Assembly (NCBI GenBank): GCA_028688235.1
Contig: JAQTYP010000260.1
Span: 1-5,510 of the forward strand
Source: Methylomonas sp.
Lineage (GTDB): Bacteria; Pseudomonadota; Gammaproteobacteria; Methylococcales; Methylomonadaceae
Direction: 5' to 3'
Length of the DNA: 5,510 nt
Position 1 is the stretch's first letter. Each line of letters starts with the position of its first letter. The position numbers and the translations under genes are program-made. A model generated the notes under the pieces. That model ran no database searches. It had not been told where the DNA came from and worked only from the letters and a program-made list of their open reading frames with translations. Positions 1 to 5,510 of the stretch are shown here, piece after piece.

Positions 1-1095
1 GGAATGTCGATGGGCGCCATCGTGACGGGCGGGCTGATGATCGCGGCCGCTTTTTTGTCGTGGCGCGCCGGCAATCGTAGCGCACGCCTGTTTCTGCTGG
101 CCTGGGGCGTGCTGGCTCTGGGCGCCGTCGTCTCCGGCATGTATAATTTCGGGCTGTTGCCGACCAATATCCTGACCGCTTACTCGGTGCAATTGAGTTC
201 GTCGGCCGAGATGCTGCTGCTGTCGTTCGCGCTGGCCGAGCGTATCCGCTTGGAGCGCAACGCGCGGGAATCCGCGCAGACCGAGGCGCTGTGCGCGAGG
301 CAATCGCTGGTGGAAACGCTGCGCGAATCCGAGGCTAAGCTGGAAAAAACCGTGGCCGAGCGCACGGCGGAATTGAATCGGTCCTTGCAAAACGAACGCA
401 GTCTACTGGATCGCTACGTCCGTTTCGGCGCACTGATTTCCCACGAATTCCGCAATCCTCTGGCGATCATCAAGAGTCAATTGGCGCTGATCGAGAAGGA
501 GCGGCAGCACGGCCTGAATCACATCGAGCGGCGCCTGGGGGCGATTGCTTCTGCGGCCGGCCGGCTGGGTGTGTTGTTCGAGGAATGGCTGCAAAGCGAC
601 CGTCTGCGGCGGCAGGTCCAGGAACCGACTCCCATCGCCATCCCGTTCGGCGCCTGGTTGGAGGAGGTCGTCGACGATTGCCGCGATTGCTATGTCAATA
701 CTCCCATCGAACTGCACATTGCCGATGGCCTGCCGAACATCTACGCCGACGAGGCCATGCTCAGGATCGCGATCCACAATCTGGTCGATAACGCCGCTAA
801 GTATGCGCCAGCCGGCACCACGATAGGCATAGAGGCACTGGAACGTGACGGCATGGTGGGCATTGCCATCATCGATCGCGGCCCCGGCATCGCGCCGGAA
901 CATAGGGATGCGATATTTGCGGACTATTTCCGCTCCGTCCCCGAGGGCAGGGTCGCGGGTCTGGGACTCGGGCTCGCCTTCGTCAAGAAAATCGTGGCGC
1001 TGCACCGGGGGCGGATCGAATTGGAAAGCGAACTGGGCGTGGGAACAGGTTTCTGGCTCTGGCTGCCCGGCAATACCGGAGAAAATCATGAATGA
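1..1095 (+). CDS. Sensor histidine kinase with 7TMR-DISM-type membrane region, 5' end missing
   Basis: This is the C-terminal part of an inner-membrane sensor kinase that should autophosphorylate on His and pass the phosphate to the response regulator encoded next. The reading frame is open from base 1, so the ATG at 4 is probably internal; numbering here counts it as residue 1. Residues 4-81 carry three hydrophobic segments with the GLLPTN, TAYSVQ and AEMLLLSFALAERI pattern typical of the end of 7TMR-DISM membrane regions. A predicted coiled coil (about 82-135) links to the kinase. The H-box ISHEFRNPL has phospho-acceptor His147. The N-box HNLVDNAAKYA has Asn263. The G1 box DRGPGIA has Asp291, and the G2 box GLGLGL covers 319-324. 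All catalytic boxes look intact. The missing part would be expected to hold the other membrane helices and an extracytoplasmic 7TMR-DISM sensing domain. The ligand is unknown. Confidence 0.93.
   Translation, partial: GMSMGAIVTGGLMIAAAFLSWRAGNRSARLFLLAWGVLALGAVVSGMYNFGLLPTNILTAYSVQLSSSAEMLLLSFALAERIRLERNARESAQTEALCARQSLVETLRESEAKLEKTVAERTAELNRSLQNERSLLDRYVRFGALISHEFRNPLAIIKSQLALIEKERQHGLNHIERRLGAIASAAGRLGVLFEEWLQSDRLRRQVQEPTPIAIPFGAWLEEVVDDCRDCYVNTPIELHIADGLPNIYADEAMLRIAIHNLVDNAAKYAPAGTTIGIEALERDGMVGIAIIDRGPGIAPEHRDAIFADYFRSVPEGRVAGLGLGLAFVKKIVALHRGRIELESELGVGTGFWLWLPGNTGENHE
1078..1081 (+). promoter_or_regulatory. Ribosome binding site of the response regulator gene
   Basis: GGAG lies 6 bases before the ATG at 1088, inside the end of the kinase gene. 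It supports starting the regulator at 1088 rather than at the further-upstream ATG at 845 in the same frame, which would add 81 residues read out of frame from the kinase gene. Confidence 0.7.
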
Positions 1096-1792
1096 AAAGC
1101 CGGAAGGCAAAATCAGTATCCTGGTCGTCGAGGACGAACCGGACTTGTGCGAGGCCATAGTGTCCTTCCTGGAACTGGAAGGCTTTCAAGCCGCAGGCGT
1201 CGGCAGCGTCTTGGCGGCGGATGTCTGGCTGAAAGCGCACTCCGTCGATATCGTTATCCTGGATGTCGGGCTACCGGACAGGGATGGGATTTCGTGGATC
1301 AGGCAGGCCGAAGCGATCCGCGGCAAGGGGCTGATCGTCGCCTCCGCACGCGGCAATTTGCCTGATCGCATTCGCGGCTTGGCGGCCGGGGCCGATGCTT
1401 ATCTGGTGAAGCCGGTGGAGTTCGAGGAATTGCGCCTCATCGTGGACAACGTGGCGAACCGCCTCGGCTGCGGCATGCCTTCCGGCGCTCCCGGCTGGAA
1501 GCTCGATTCCGTTCATTGGCAGCTGACTTCGGCGAATGGCGACATCGTCAAACTGACGCGCTCCGAAACGAAGTTGCTTCGAGCGCTTGCCGCGTCGCCC
1601 GGTCAAGCCGTGAATCGCGATGAACTGATCCGCGTGCTGGGGTATGAGCCGGATAGCTACGACCCTCGCCGTATGGAAATTCTGGTCAGACGCCTGCGCA
1701 ACAAAGTTAGCCAACAAATCCAGGCGCGCTTGCCGCTGGAAACCGTTCATGGCGTTGGTTACGCCTTCGCGGCGGATATTGTCGCAGCATAG
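1088..1792 (+). CDS. OmpR/PhoB-family response regulator
   Basis: A 234-residue cytoplasmic transcription factor, the usual length for the family. The receiver domain (about 9-120) has the acidic pair Glu15-Asp16, phospho-acceptor Asp59 in VIILDVGLPD, the Ser/Thr switch at Ser86 in IVASARGN, aromatic Tyr105, and Lys108-Pro109 in YLVKP. A winged-helix DNA-binding domain follows (about 137-228), with KLTRSETKLLRAL, the recognition-helix segment EILVRRLRNKV, and the wing ETVHGVGYAF. The ATG overlaps the kinase stop codon within ATGAATGA (8-base overlap), which indicates translational coupling with the kinase, its likely partner. Target genes cannot be told from the sequence. Its last 86 bases are also coding, on the opposite strand, for the end of the cohesin protein. 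Confidence 0.95.
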   Translation: MNEKPEGKISILVVEDEPDLCEAIVSFLELEGFQAAGVGSVLAADVWLKAHSVDIVILDVGLPDRDGISWIRQAEAIRGKGLIVASARGNLPDRIRGLAAGADAYLVKPVEFEELRLIVDNVANRLGCGMPSGAPGWKLDSVHWQLTSANGDIVKLTRSETKLLRALAASPGQAVNRDELIRVLGYEPDSYDPRRMEILVRRLRNKVSQQIQARLPLETVHGVGYAFAADIVAA

Positions 1793-2330
1793 GCAATCCT
1801 GCCAGTGCCAAGGCCAGGCTGTAACCGAGCGCCGGCAACGGCACGGCGCTTACCGTAACATCCGCTTCGCCGAGTTGCGCCGGCAAGCCATTGCCATCGG
1901 CGTCGGCCAAGGCGTTCAGCGATAAGGTCAACGCGCTGAAACCTTCTCCTACCGCCTGAAAGCTCAGGGTAGCCAAGGTAAACGCGTCGGCTTGGTAGCT
2001 CAACAAGTCGGCTGAACTGTCCAGAGAAATTTCCCACACATTCAGTACACCGTCAGCGCTTTCAACGGCACGCACGTCGCCCGAACCGAATAGGTCCAGT
2101 TGGTCGCTGAATGCGCTATCGACGTAAGCTAACACCGCCGGGTCGAATACGATTTGCACATCGAAGGCCGACAAGGCCGTGGCCTCGTCCAGACCGCTGA
2201 TGCGTAGCTCTACGCGGGCTGTCGAGCCCAAGGTCACGCTTTGCCGCGGCGGGCTGAGTTCCAGCAGCGGTAAGGCTTGGGCGGGTGGACAAAGTGCATA
2301 AAACAGCGCACCGATTAACAAACGTTGCAT
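1707..2330 (-). CDS. Exported cohesin-domain protein with VPLPA-CTERM sorting tail
   Basis: A 207-residue exported protein. Residues 1-19 form a signal peptide, with likely cleavage after AQA. Residues about 20-160 resemble a cohesin domain (the dockerin-binding beta sandwich): SVTLGSTARVELRISGL, then ALSAFDVQIVFDPAVLAYV at 52-70, then alternating hydrophobic strands to VTVSA. The C-terminus has VPLPA (163-167), a short hydrophobic stretch (168-182) and a basic run around 183-190, the layout of a PEP-CTERM/VPLPA sorting signal recognised by an exosortase. Unusually, about 17 more residues follow the basic run. This tail lies antisense to the response regulator's 3' end. The gene follows the dockerin gene on the same strand after 103 bases, so the two are probably co-transcribed and the proteins may bind each other. 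The cohesin call rests on pattern; a related beta-sandwich module is the alternative. Confidence 0.87.
   Translation of the reverse strand: MQRLLIGALFYALCPPAQALPLLELSPPRQSVTLGSTARVELRISGLDEATALSAFDVQIVFDPAVLAYVDSAFSDQLDLFGSGDVRAVESADGVLNVWEISLDSSADLLSYQADAFTLATLSFQAVGEGFSALTLSLNALADADGNGLPAQLGEADVTVSAVPLPALGYSLALALAGLPMLRQYPPRRRNQRHERFPAASAPGFVG
1761..1844 (-). other. VPLPA-CTERM sorting signal region within the cohesin protein
   Basis: Codons 163-190 encode VPLPA, a hydrophobic segment of about 15 residues and an Arg-rich run. In this family the signal holds the protein at the inner membrane until an exosortase cleaves it. The Arg-rich part is read from the strand opposite the response regulator's wing codons. 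No exosortase gene is in the window. Confidence 0.75.
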
Positions 2331-2335
2331 GAATG

Positions 2336-2341
2336 CCTCCT
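2336..2341 (-). promoter_or_regulatory. Strong Shine-Dalgarno site of the cohesin gene
   Basis: On the - strand a perfect AGGAGG sits 5 bases before the ATG at 2330. It fixes the start and suggests efficient independent translation of the cohesin protein. Confidence 0.85.
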
Positions 2342-2379
2342 AAAAAGGGTGTAAAGATTTTTCGTTGGATTTCAGTAAT

Positions 2380-2398
2380 CGATTGCGCCCTGCAATCG
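2380..2398 (-). repeat. Short perfect inverted repeat between the dockerin and cohesin genes
   Basis: CGATTGC and GCAATCG form a 7-base-pair stem around a 5-base loop in the 103-base gap. No T-run follows on either strand, so it does not look like an intrinsic terminator. A competing 5-base stem (2386-2390 with 2401-2405) overlaps it. It could be an mRNA-processing or stability hairpin, a protein-binding palindrome, or chance. Confidence 0.4.
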
Positions 2399-2433
2399 CC
2401 GGGCGTGAAGCCATGACAACCGCCGCCCAAGGC

Positions 2434-5400
2434 CTACTGCATCGCGCATTGGCTGCGAGTACACAGCAAGCTCAATCGGCGGCCGTCGTTGACGGTGATT
2501 TTGCCGTCGCCATCTAGGTCGCAACGGCTGCCGCAGGCACTGGCTGTCACCAATTTGTTGCGTTCGCCGAGCAGCAAATTCAAGTCGTTGCGGTCCACGT
2601 CGCGGTCACTGTCCAGATCACCTTTCGGCACGTTGATAGTCACCGTTTTACTGCCGTTGTCCACGCCGTCCGATAAAGTCACCACCACCTGGTAGGCCGG
2701 TTTGCCGAAGCCTTGCGGGGCCGGCTGGTAGGCATGATAGACCGCAAACTCGCGGCTGCCCACCGGTAACGCCTGCGTGCTGGGCGCGGTTTGGTCGTCC
2801 CAATCGACGCTAGCCGTATGTTGGTCGCCTAGGCCTGGGTCGGTAAAGCGCAGGTATATACCTTGGGCGTTGATGCCGACATTGGTAATCGTAGGCGCCA
2901 CGTTGCCGACTTTTACAATTCCGCTTTGACTGACCACGTCCACCCCATCGTCGAAGCTTATCGTTACCGTGTACGCGCCGTTATTCCGGTAGGCGTGATC
3001 GGCGACGACTTGATCGTTGGGCAATTGACCGATGCGCGGGTCTTGCGGCACGCTGCCGTCGCCCCAGTCTATGGACGCTTCCGCCGGTTGGCTGAGCGCA
3101 AAGCCAACCGTCAGTCGCGCGCTGTCGCCTTCCTGGATTTGTTCGGTCAGAGAGAAAGCCTGAATGCGAGGTGCCGGGTCTGTCACCGTCACCAGGTGAT
3201 TTTGACTGGTGCCATGGCGTTCCTGATCGCTGATGCTGATAGCCACATGGTAATTGCCAGCCTCGGCGTAGCTGTGGCTACGGCTGACGAAACGCTCGGA
3301 GACCTGTATGTTTTCGTTCAATCCAGTGCCGTCGCCCCACAGGATTTTTAAACTGTGCTGCGCGGCGGCGTCGGGGTTGCTGAAGGAAATCTCCAGCGTC
3401 AACTCGTGGTTTTTACGCACTTCGCCCGGGCCGTACACTTTCTCCAGCAAAGGACCTATTTGCACCACTTGAATGTGTTGCGAGCTGGTATCGCACAGAT
3501 TGGTCGCGGTGCAAACCGTCAGATTGACGGTCGCCTTGCCGGGGACGTTGCCGGCGACAAACTTAGTCTGCGCCCCGCCGGCATCGGCGATGCTGCCGAC
3601 CGAACCGCTGCTCAGCGACCAAGTGTATTTGGTTATTGGCTGGTCGCAGCCGGCGGTGGTCAACGTCAACGAGCTGGTTTTATCGTTGGCGCCGGTGGTA
3701 TTGCCGCTGGAATCGCGCATGGCCAGATTCTTTAGATCCGAAACAACCCCGATCCTGTCCGCCGCATACCCGGATTCCGCGCGTAAATTCAACACCTTGC
3801 CGCCGTAATTGTCTTGTTCGTACAAGTTGGGCCCGCAGCCCGGCGGCGCCCAGAACCGCACCGAACTGGCCGTGTCGTGAAAGCCTTTGGGGGTGATGAT
3901 GCCGTCGGTCTGATCCAAATCGCCGAAGTTGTTGTAATCGTCTTTGCCGATGTCGGCGGCATCGATCACCAAACTGCGGTCTCTATCCGACGACGGCGAC
4001 AAGGTCCAGGTCGCTACCGCGGTTTGCTCCACGCTGGCGGTCTGGTTTTGCCAGCCTGAGGCGTCGGCATAAAGTTCCACCCAAGGTTTGGCTTTCGGCG
4101 GCTTGCTGCCGGCCGCACTCAAGGCCACGCTGTTGCCCACCGTCACGCTGGCGGCGGCGCCGATTTTGGCGGTCGGGTAATAATTGGGGCTGCCGGCTCT
4201 GTAGACGTCGCGATGGCGAAATTCGGCGACCTGCACCGAACCGCCGGGGCCTTGCGCATAATGCTCGGTCGCGTACAGCAACAACTCTTGGCTAGGACTG
4301 ATGTAAGCGCCGTCGCTGGCGCTGAAATTGATGATTTTAAAGCCCAAGGGCGGATCGATCGAACCGGGCGAGCGCGAATAGAAACGCTGGCCGACCACGC
4401 TGGTCAATGTCGCGGTTTCGCCGTCGCCGGTGCCGCCTACTTGATACAACACGCCGACGTCTTTACCCAAATAGTCGCTGGGCGCCGTGGGTGCCGTGTT
4501 GTGCGTACCCAATAAATACAACGTGCCGTCGTCCTGCTTGATGAAATTCAAGGTCTGATGCGAATACGACAAAGGGATATCCTTGCCGCCGGCGGTAAAT
4601 GCAAATTGCCAAGGCCAATCTTGGTCTCCCTGCAAATCGTAATAATTCCACTCGCTGTGCAAACTGAACGCGAAGTTGGGATCGCGCCAGTCGCTGCCGT
4701 TGGATTTATAAAACTCGACCTTGTCGCCGTAGCCCCAACTCAGCGCCAACAAATAGCGGCCGTCCGGCAAATCGGTGATGCCTACCACGCCGGCCTTGTG
4801 GTCCTCGATGTCCAGATGGTAGGACAGCAAGGTCGGATAAGGCAGCGTGGACAAATCGTAAAAATAGATGCGTCCGTCCGGGATGTCGGCGGATTCGTCG
4901 ACCTTCTCTTCCGCCGGTACCGCCAAGATGTTGCCTACCGTTTGGGTCCCGCCTATATGTTGATAATCGCTGAAACTCAATAAGGTAACGATCTTATCTT
5001 GACTGGGCGGCGAGGTGTCTTCGGTTTTTTCGCCTTTCAGTAGTCGATTGGAACGCAGGCGCTCGCCGTCCTTGTCGCGCGAAGCCATTTGCACCACGGC
5101 CAAATGTCCGGCCGACGAACTGGCGTTGCTGCTGCGCGACACCAACAAATACGGCGTGCCGTTGGCGGCGTCGAACCGCTGTATGCCTTGCCAGTGGCTG
5201 CTGGTATTGGTGAAAATCGAATCGGTTTGCTCGTGAAAATCGTCGAAGCTGTAAAGCCCGGTGTTAAAACCCAACCACTCGCCGTGGTGTTTCAAGCTTT
5301 GGAACTGGCTGACCACGTCAGGCAGGCTGCGTGCGCGTTCCTGAGCGTGAGTGTTCGAAACGAAAATCAGTAATGCGGCGAAAGCGATTGCCAAAGCTAC

Positions 5401-5469
5401 CCAGGAATTCAGCGGCGGCAGAAGCATCATTTCGTATGATCGCAAGTAACGGAACGCCTTATCTAGCAT
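2434..5469 (-). CDS. Large exported protein: propeller-like region, beta/gamma-crystallin, PKD repeats, type I dockerin
   Basis: A 1011-residue exported protein. The signal peptide has a long N-region, a hydrophobic core at about 23-37 and likely cleavage after Ala42 (NTHA). Residues about 48-430 are rich in short beta strands with recurring DGRIYFYDL-, DGRYLLALSW- and DGTLYLLG-like units, suggesting a beta-propeller; I do not recognise a family or active site. Residues 463-603 resemble a two-motif beta/gamma-crystallin domain. A PKD-like Ig domain (about 609-670) and three PKD-type repeats (about 672-947) with WGDGT, DWGDGS and DWDDQT motifs follow. Residues 950-1011 are a dockerin. All eight cysteines lie after residue 544, suiting disulfides in an exported protein. 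There is no membrane anchor, so surface attachment probably depends on a cohesin, and one is encoded just downstream. The start at 5469 is chosen for its ribosome site; M14/M15 would give a more usual signal peptide but lack one. Its function is unknown: perhaps adhesion, matrix or substrate binding. Confidence 0.93.
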   Translation of the reverse strand: MLDKAFRYLRSYEMMLLPPLNSWVALAIAFAALLIFVSNTHAQERARSLPDVVSQFQSLKHHGEWLGFNTGLYSFDDFHEQTDSIFTNTSSHWQGIQRFDAANGTPYLLVSRSSNASSSAGHLAVVQMASRDKDGERLRSNRLLKGEKTEDTSPPSQDKIVTLLSFSDYQHIGGTQTVGNILAVPAEEKVDESADIPDGRIYFYDLSTLPYPTLLSYHLDIEDHKAGVVGITDLPDGRYLLALSWGYGDKVEFYKSNGSDWRDPNFAFSLHSEWNYYDLQGDQDWPWQFAFTAGGKDIPLSYSHQTLNFIKQDDGTLYLLGTHNTAPTAPSDYLGKDVGVLYQVGGTGDGETATLTSVVGQRFYSRSPGSIDPPLGFKIINFSASDGAYISPSQELLLYATEHYAQGPGGSVQVAEFRHRDVYRAGSPNYYPTAKIGAAASVTVGNSVALSAAGSKPPKAKPWVELYADASGWQNQTASVEQTAVATWTLSPSSDRDRSLVIDAADIGKDDYNNFGDLDQTDGIITPKGFHDTASSVRFWAPPGCGPNLYEQDNYGGKVLNLRAESGYAADRIGVVSDLKNLAMRDSSGNTTGANDKTSSLTLTTAGCDQPITKYTWSLSSGSVGSIADAGGAQTKFVAGNVPGKATVNLTVCTATNLCDTSSQHIQVVQIGPLLEKVYGPGEVRKNHELTLEISFSNPDAAAQHSLKILWGDGTGLNENIQVSERFVSRSHSYAEAGNYHVAISISDQERHGTSQNHLVTVTDPAPRIQAFSLTEQIQEGDSARLTVGFALSQPAEASIDWGDGSVPQDPRIGQLPNDQVVADHAYRNNGAYTVTISFDDGVDVVSQSGIVKVGNVAPTITNVGINAQGIYLRFTDPGLGDQHTASVDWDDQTAPSTQALPVGSREFAVYHAYQPAPQGFGKPAYQVVVTLSDGVDNGSKTVTINVPKGDLDSDRDVDRNDLNLLLGERNKLVTASACGSRCDLDGDGKITVNDGRRLSLLCTRSQCAMQ
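2437..2622 (-). other. Type I dockerin domain at the C-terminus of the large protein
   Basis: Two EF-hand-like calcium loops are visible. Loop 1 has Asp951, Asp953, Asp955, Asp959 and Asp962; loop 2 has Asp984, Asp986, Asp988, Thr992 and Asp995. Each is followed by a leucine-containing helix (DLNLLLGERN and DGRRLSLLC). Four cysteines (979, 983, 1003, 1008) flank or follow loop 2, which is not typical of clostridial dockerins and could form two disulfides. The positions that usually set cohesin specificity (10 and 11 of each loop) read RN and VN. Confidence 0.9.
2629..3456 (-). other. Three PKD-type Ig-like repeats in the large protein
   Basis: Residues about 672-763, 766-855 and 857-947 each contain a W-G/D-D-G/Q-T/S motif (WGDGT 711-715, DWGDGS 801-806, DWDDQT 889-894), an H-[SA]-Y strand (HSY, HAY, HAY), and a closing strand such as YHVAISISD, YTVTISFDD or YQVVVTLSDG. 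These are PKD-domain hallmarks. Such repeats usually act as spacers or binding modules in surface proteins. Confidence 0.85.
3661..4083 (-). other. Beta/gamma-crystallin-like calcium-binding domain in the large protein
   Basis: Two Greek-key signatures alternate with two calcium-site motifs. They are LYADASGW (466-473), HDTASS (531-536), LYEQDNYGG (549-557) and NDKTSS (595-600). The last matches the family's N/D-N/D-x-x-S/T-S motif exactly; the first has His at position 1. The first key has a long insertion before its calcium motif, so the fold is inferred and should be modelled. Confidence 0.65.
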
Positions 5470-5476
5470 AAATTGA

Positions 5477-5480
5477 CCTC
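5477..5480 (-). promoter_or_regulatory. Ribosome binding site of the dockerin gene
   Basis: On the - strand GAGG (within TTGAGGTC) lies 7 bases before the ATG at 5469. It decides the start against the tandem ATGs at codons 14 and 15, which have no such site. The remaining bases to the window edge are too few to judge a promoter. Confidence 0.7.
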
Positions 5481-5510
5481 AACATATCTATGCGTCGGCC
5501 GGGTAAGCCG

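Noticed and set aside
845..1087. Upstream in-frame start for the response regulator
   Set aside because: The added 81 residues are an out-of-frame reading of the kinase gene and do not fit the receiver domain; the ATG at 1088 has a proper ribosome site.
403..1158. A 251-codon open frame on the - strand opposite the kinase gene
   Set aside because: It is antisense to intact H, N and G boxes of a clear kinase, shows no recognisable domain or signal, and is explained by the GC-rich codon bias of the real gene.
1828..1850. A 7-base-pair perfect stem with 9-base loop just after the response regulator gene, considered as its terminator
   Set aside because: No T-run follows, and the stem falls exactly on the codons for the VPLPA motif of the cohesin protein, whose GC-rich Ala and Pro codons explain it.
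2331..2433. Possible promoter for the cohesin gene (a TTGTCA on the - strand at 2414-2419)
   Set aside because: No acceptable -10 element lies at 16-18 bases, so co-transcription with the dockerin gene is simpler.
2863..3351. A 162-codon open frame on the + strand within the dockerin gene
   Set aside because: It lies opposite well-defined PKD repeats and has no family pattern; the same applies to the other + strand frames between 2489 and 5373.

Overview
The window comes from a GC-rich Gram-negative bacterium, most likely a gammaproteobacterium. The clues are a 7TMR-DISM-type sensor kinase, a VPLPA-type PEP-CTERM protein-sorting tail, and a dockerin ending in a Cys-rich tail. A methanotroph-like lineage (Methylococcales) would fit, but the sequence alone does not prove it.

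Layout. Positions 1-1792 (+ strand) hold the 3' part of a membrane sensor histidine kinase gene (cut by the window edge) and, overlapping it by 8 bases, a complete OmpR/PhoB-type response regulator gene: a two-component operon. Positions 5469-1707 (- strand) hold two co-directional genes. The first encodes a 1011-residue exported multidomain protein: signal peptide, propeller-like N-terminal region, a beta/gamma-crystallin-like domain with two calcium-site motifs, PKD-type Ig-like repeats, and a C-terminal type I dockerin. After 103 bases comes the second, a 207-residue exported protein with one cohesin-like domain and a VPLPA-CTERM sorting tail. Its 3' end runs 86 bases into the 3' end of the response regulator gene on the other strand.

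How the genes may work together. The - strand pair looks like a minimal non-cellulosomal cohesin-dockerin system. The small cohesin protein would be placed at the cell surface by exosortase-type processing and would hold the large calcium-dependent dockerin protein there. The pairing is inferred from adjacency and domain content. No exosortase, second cohesin or catalytic domain is visible. The two-component system faces the pair tail to tail, so a regulatory link is possible but nothing in the window shows one.

There is no gene-free stretch longer than 300 bases. I see no RNA genes, insertion sequences, CRISPR arrays or convincing promoters.
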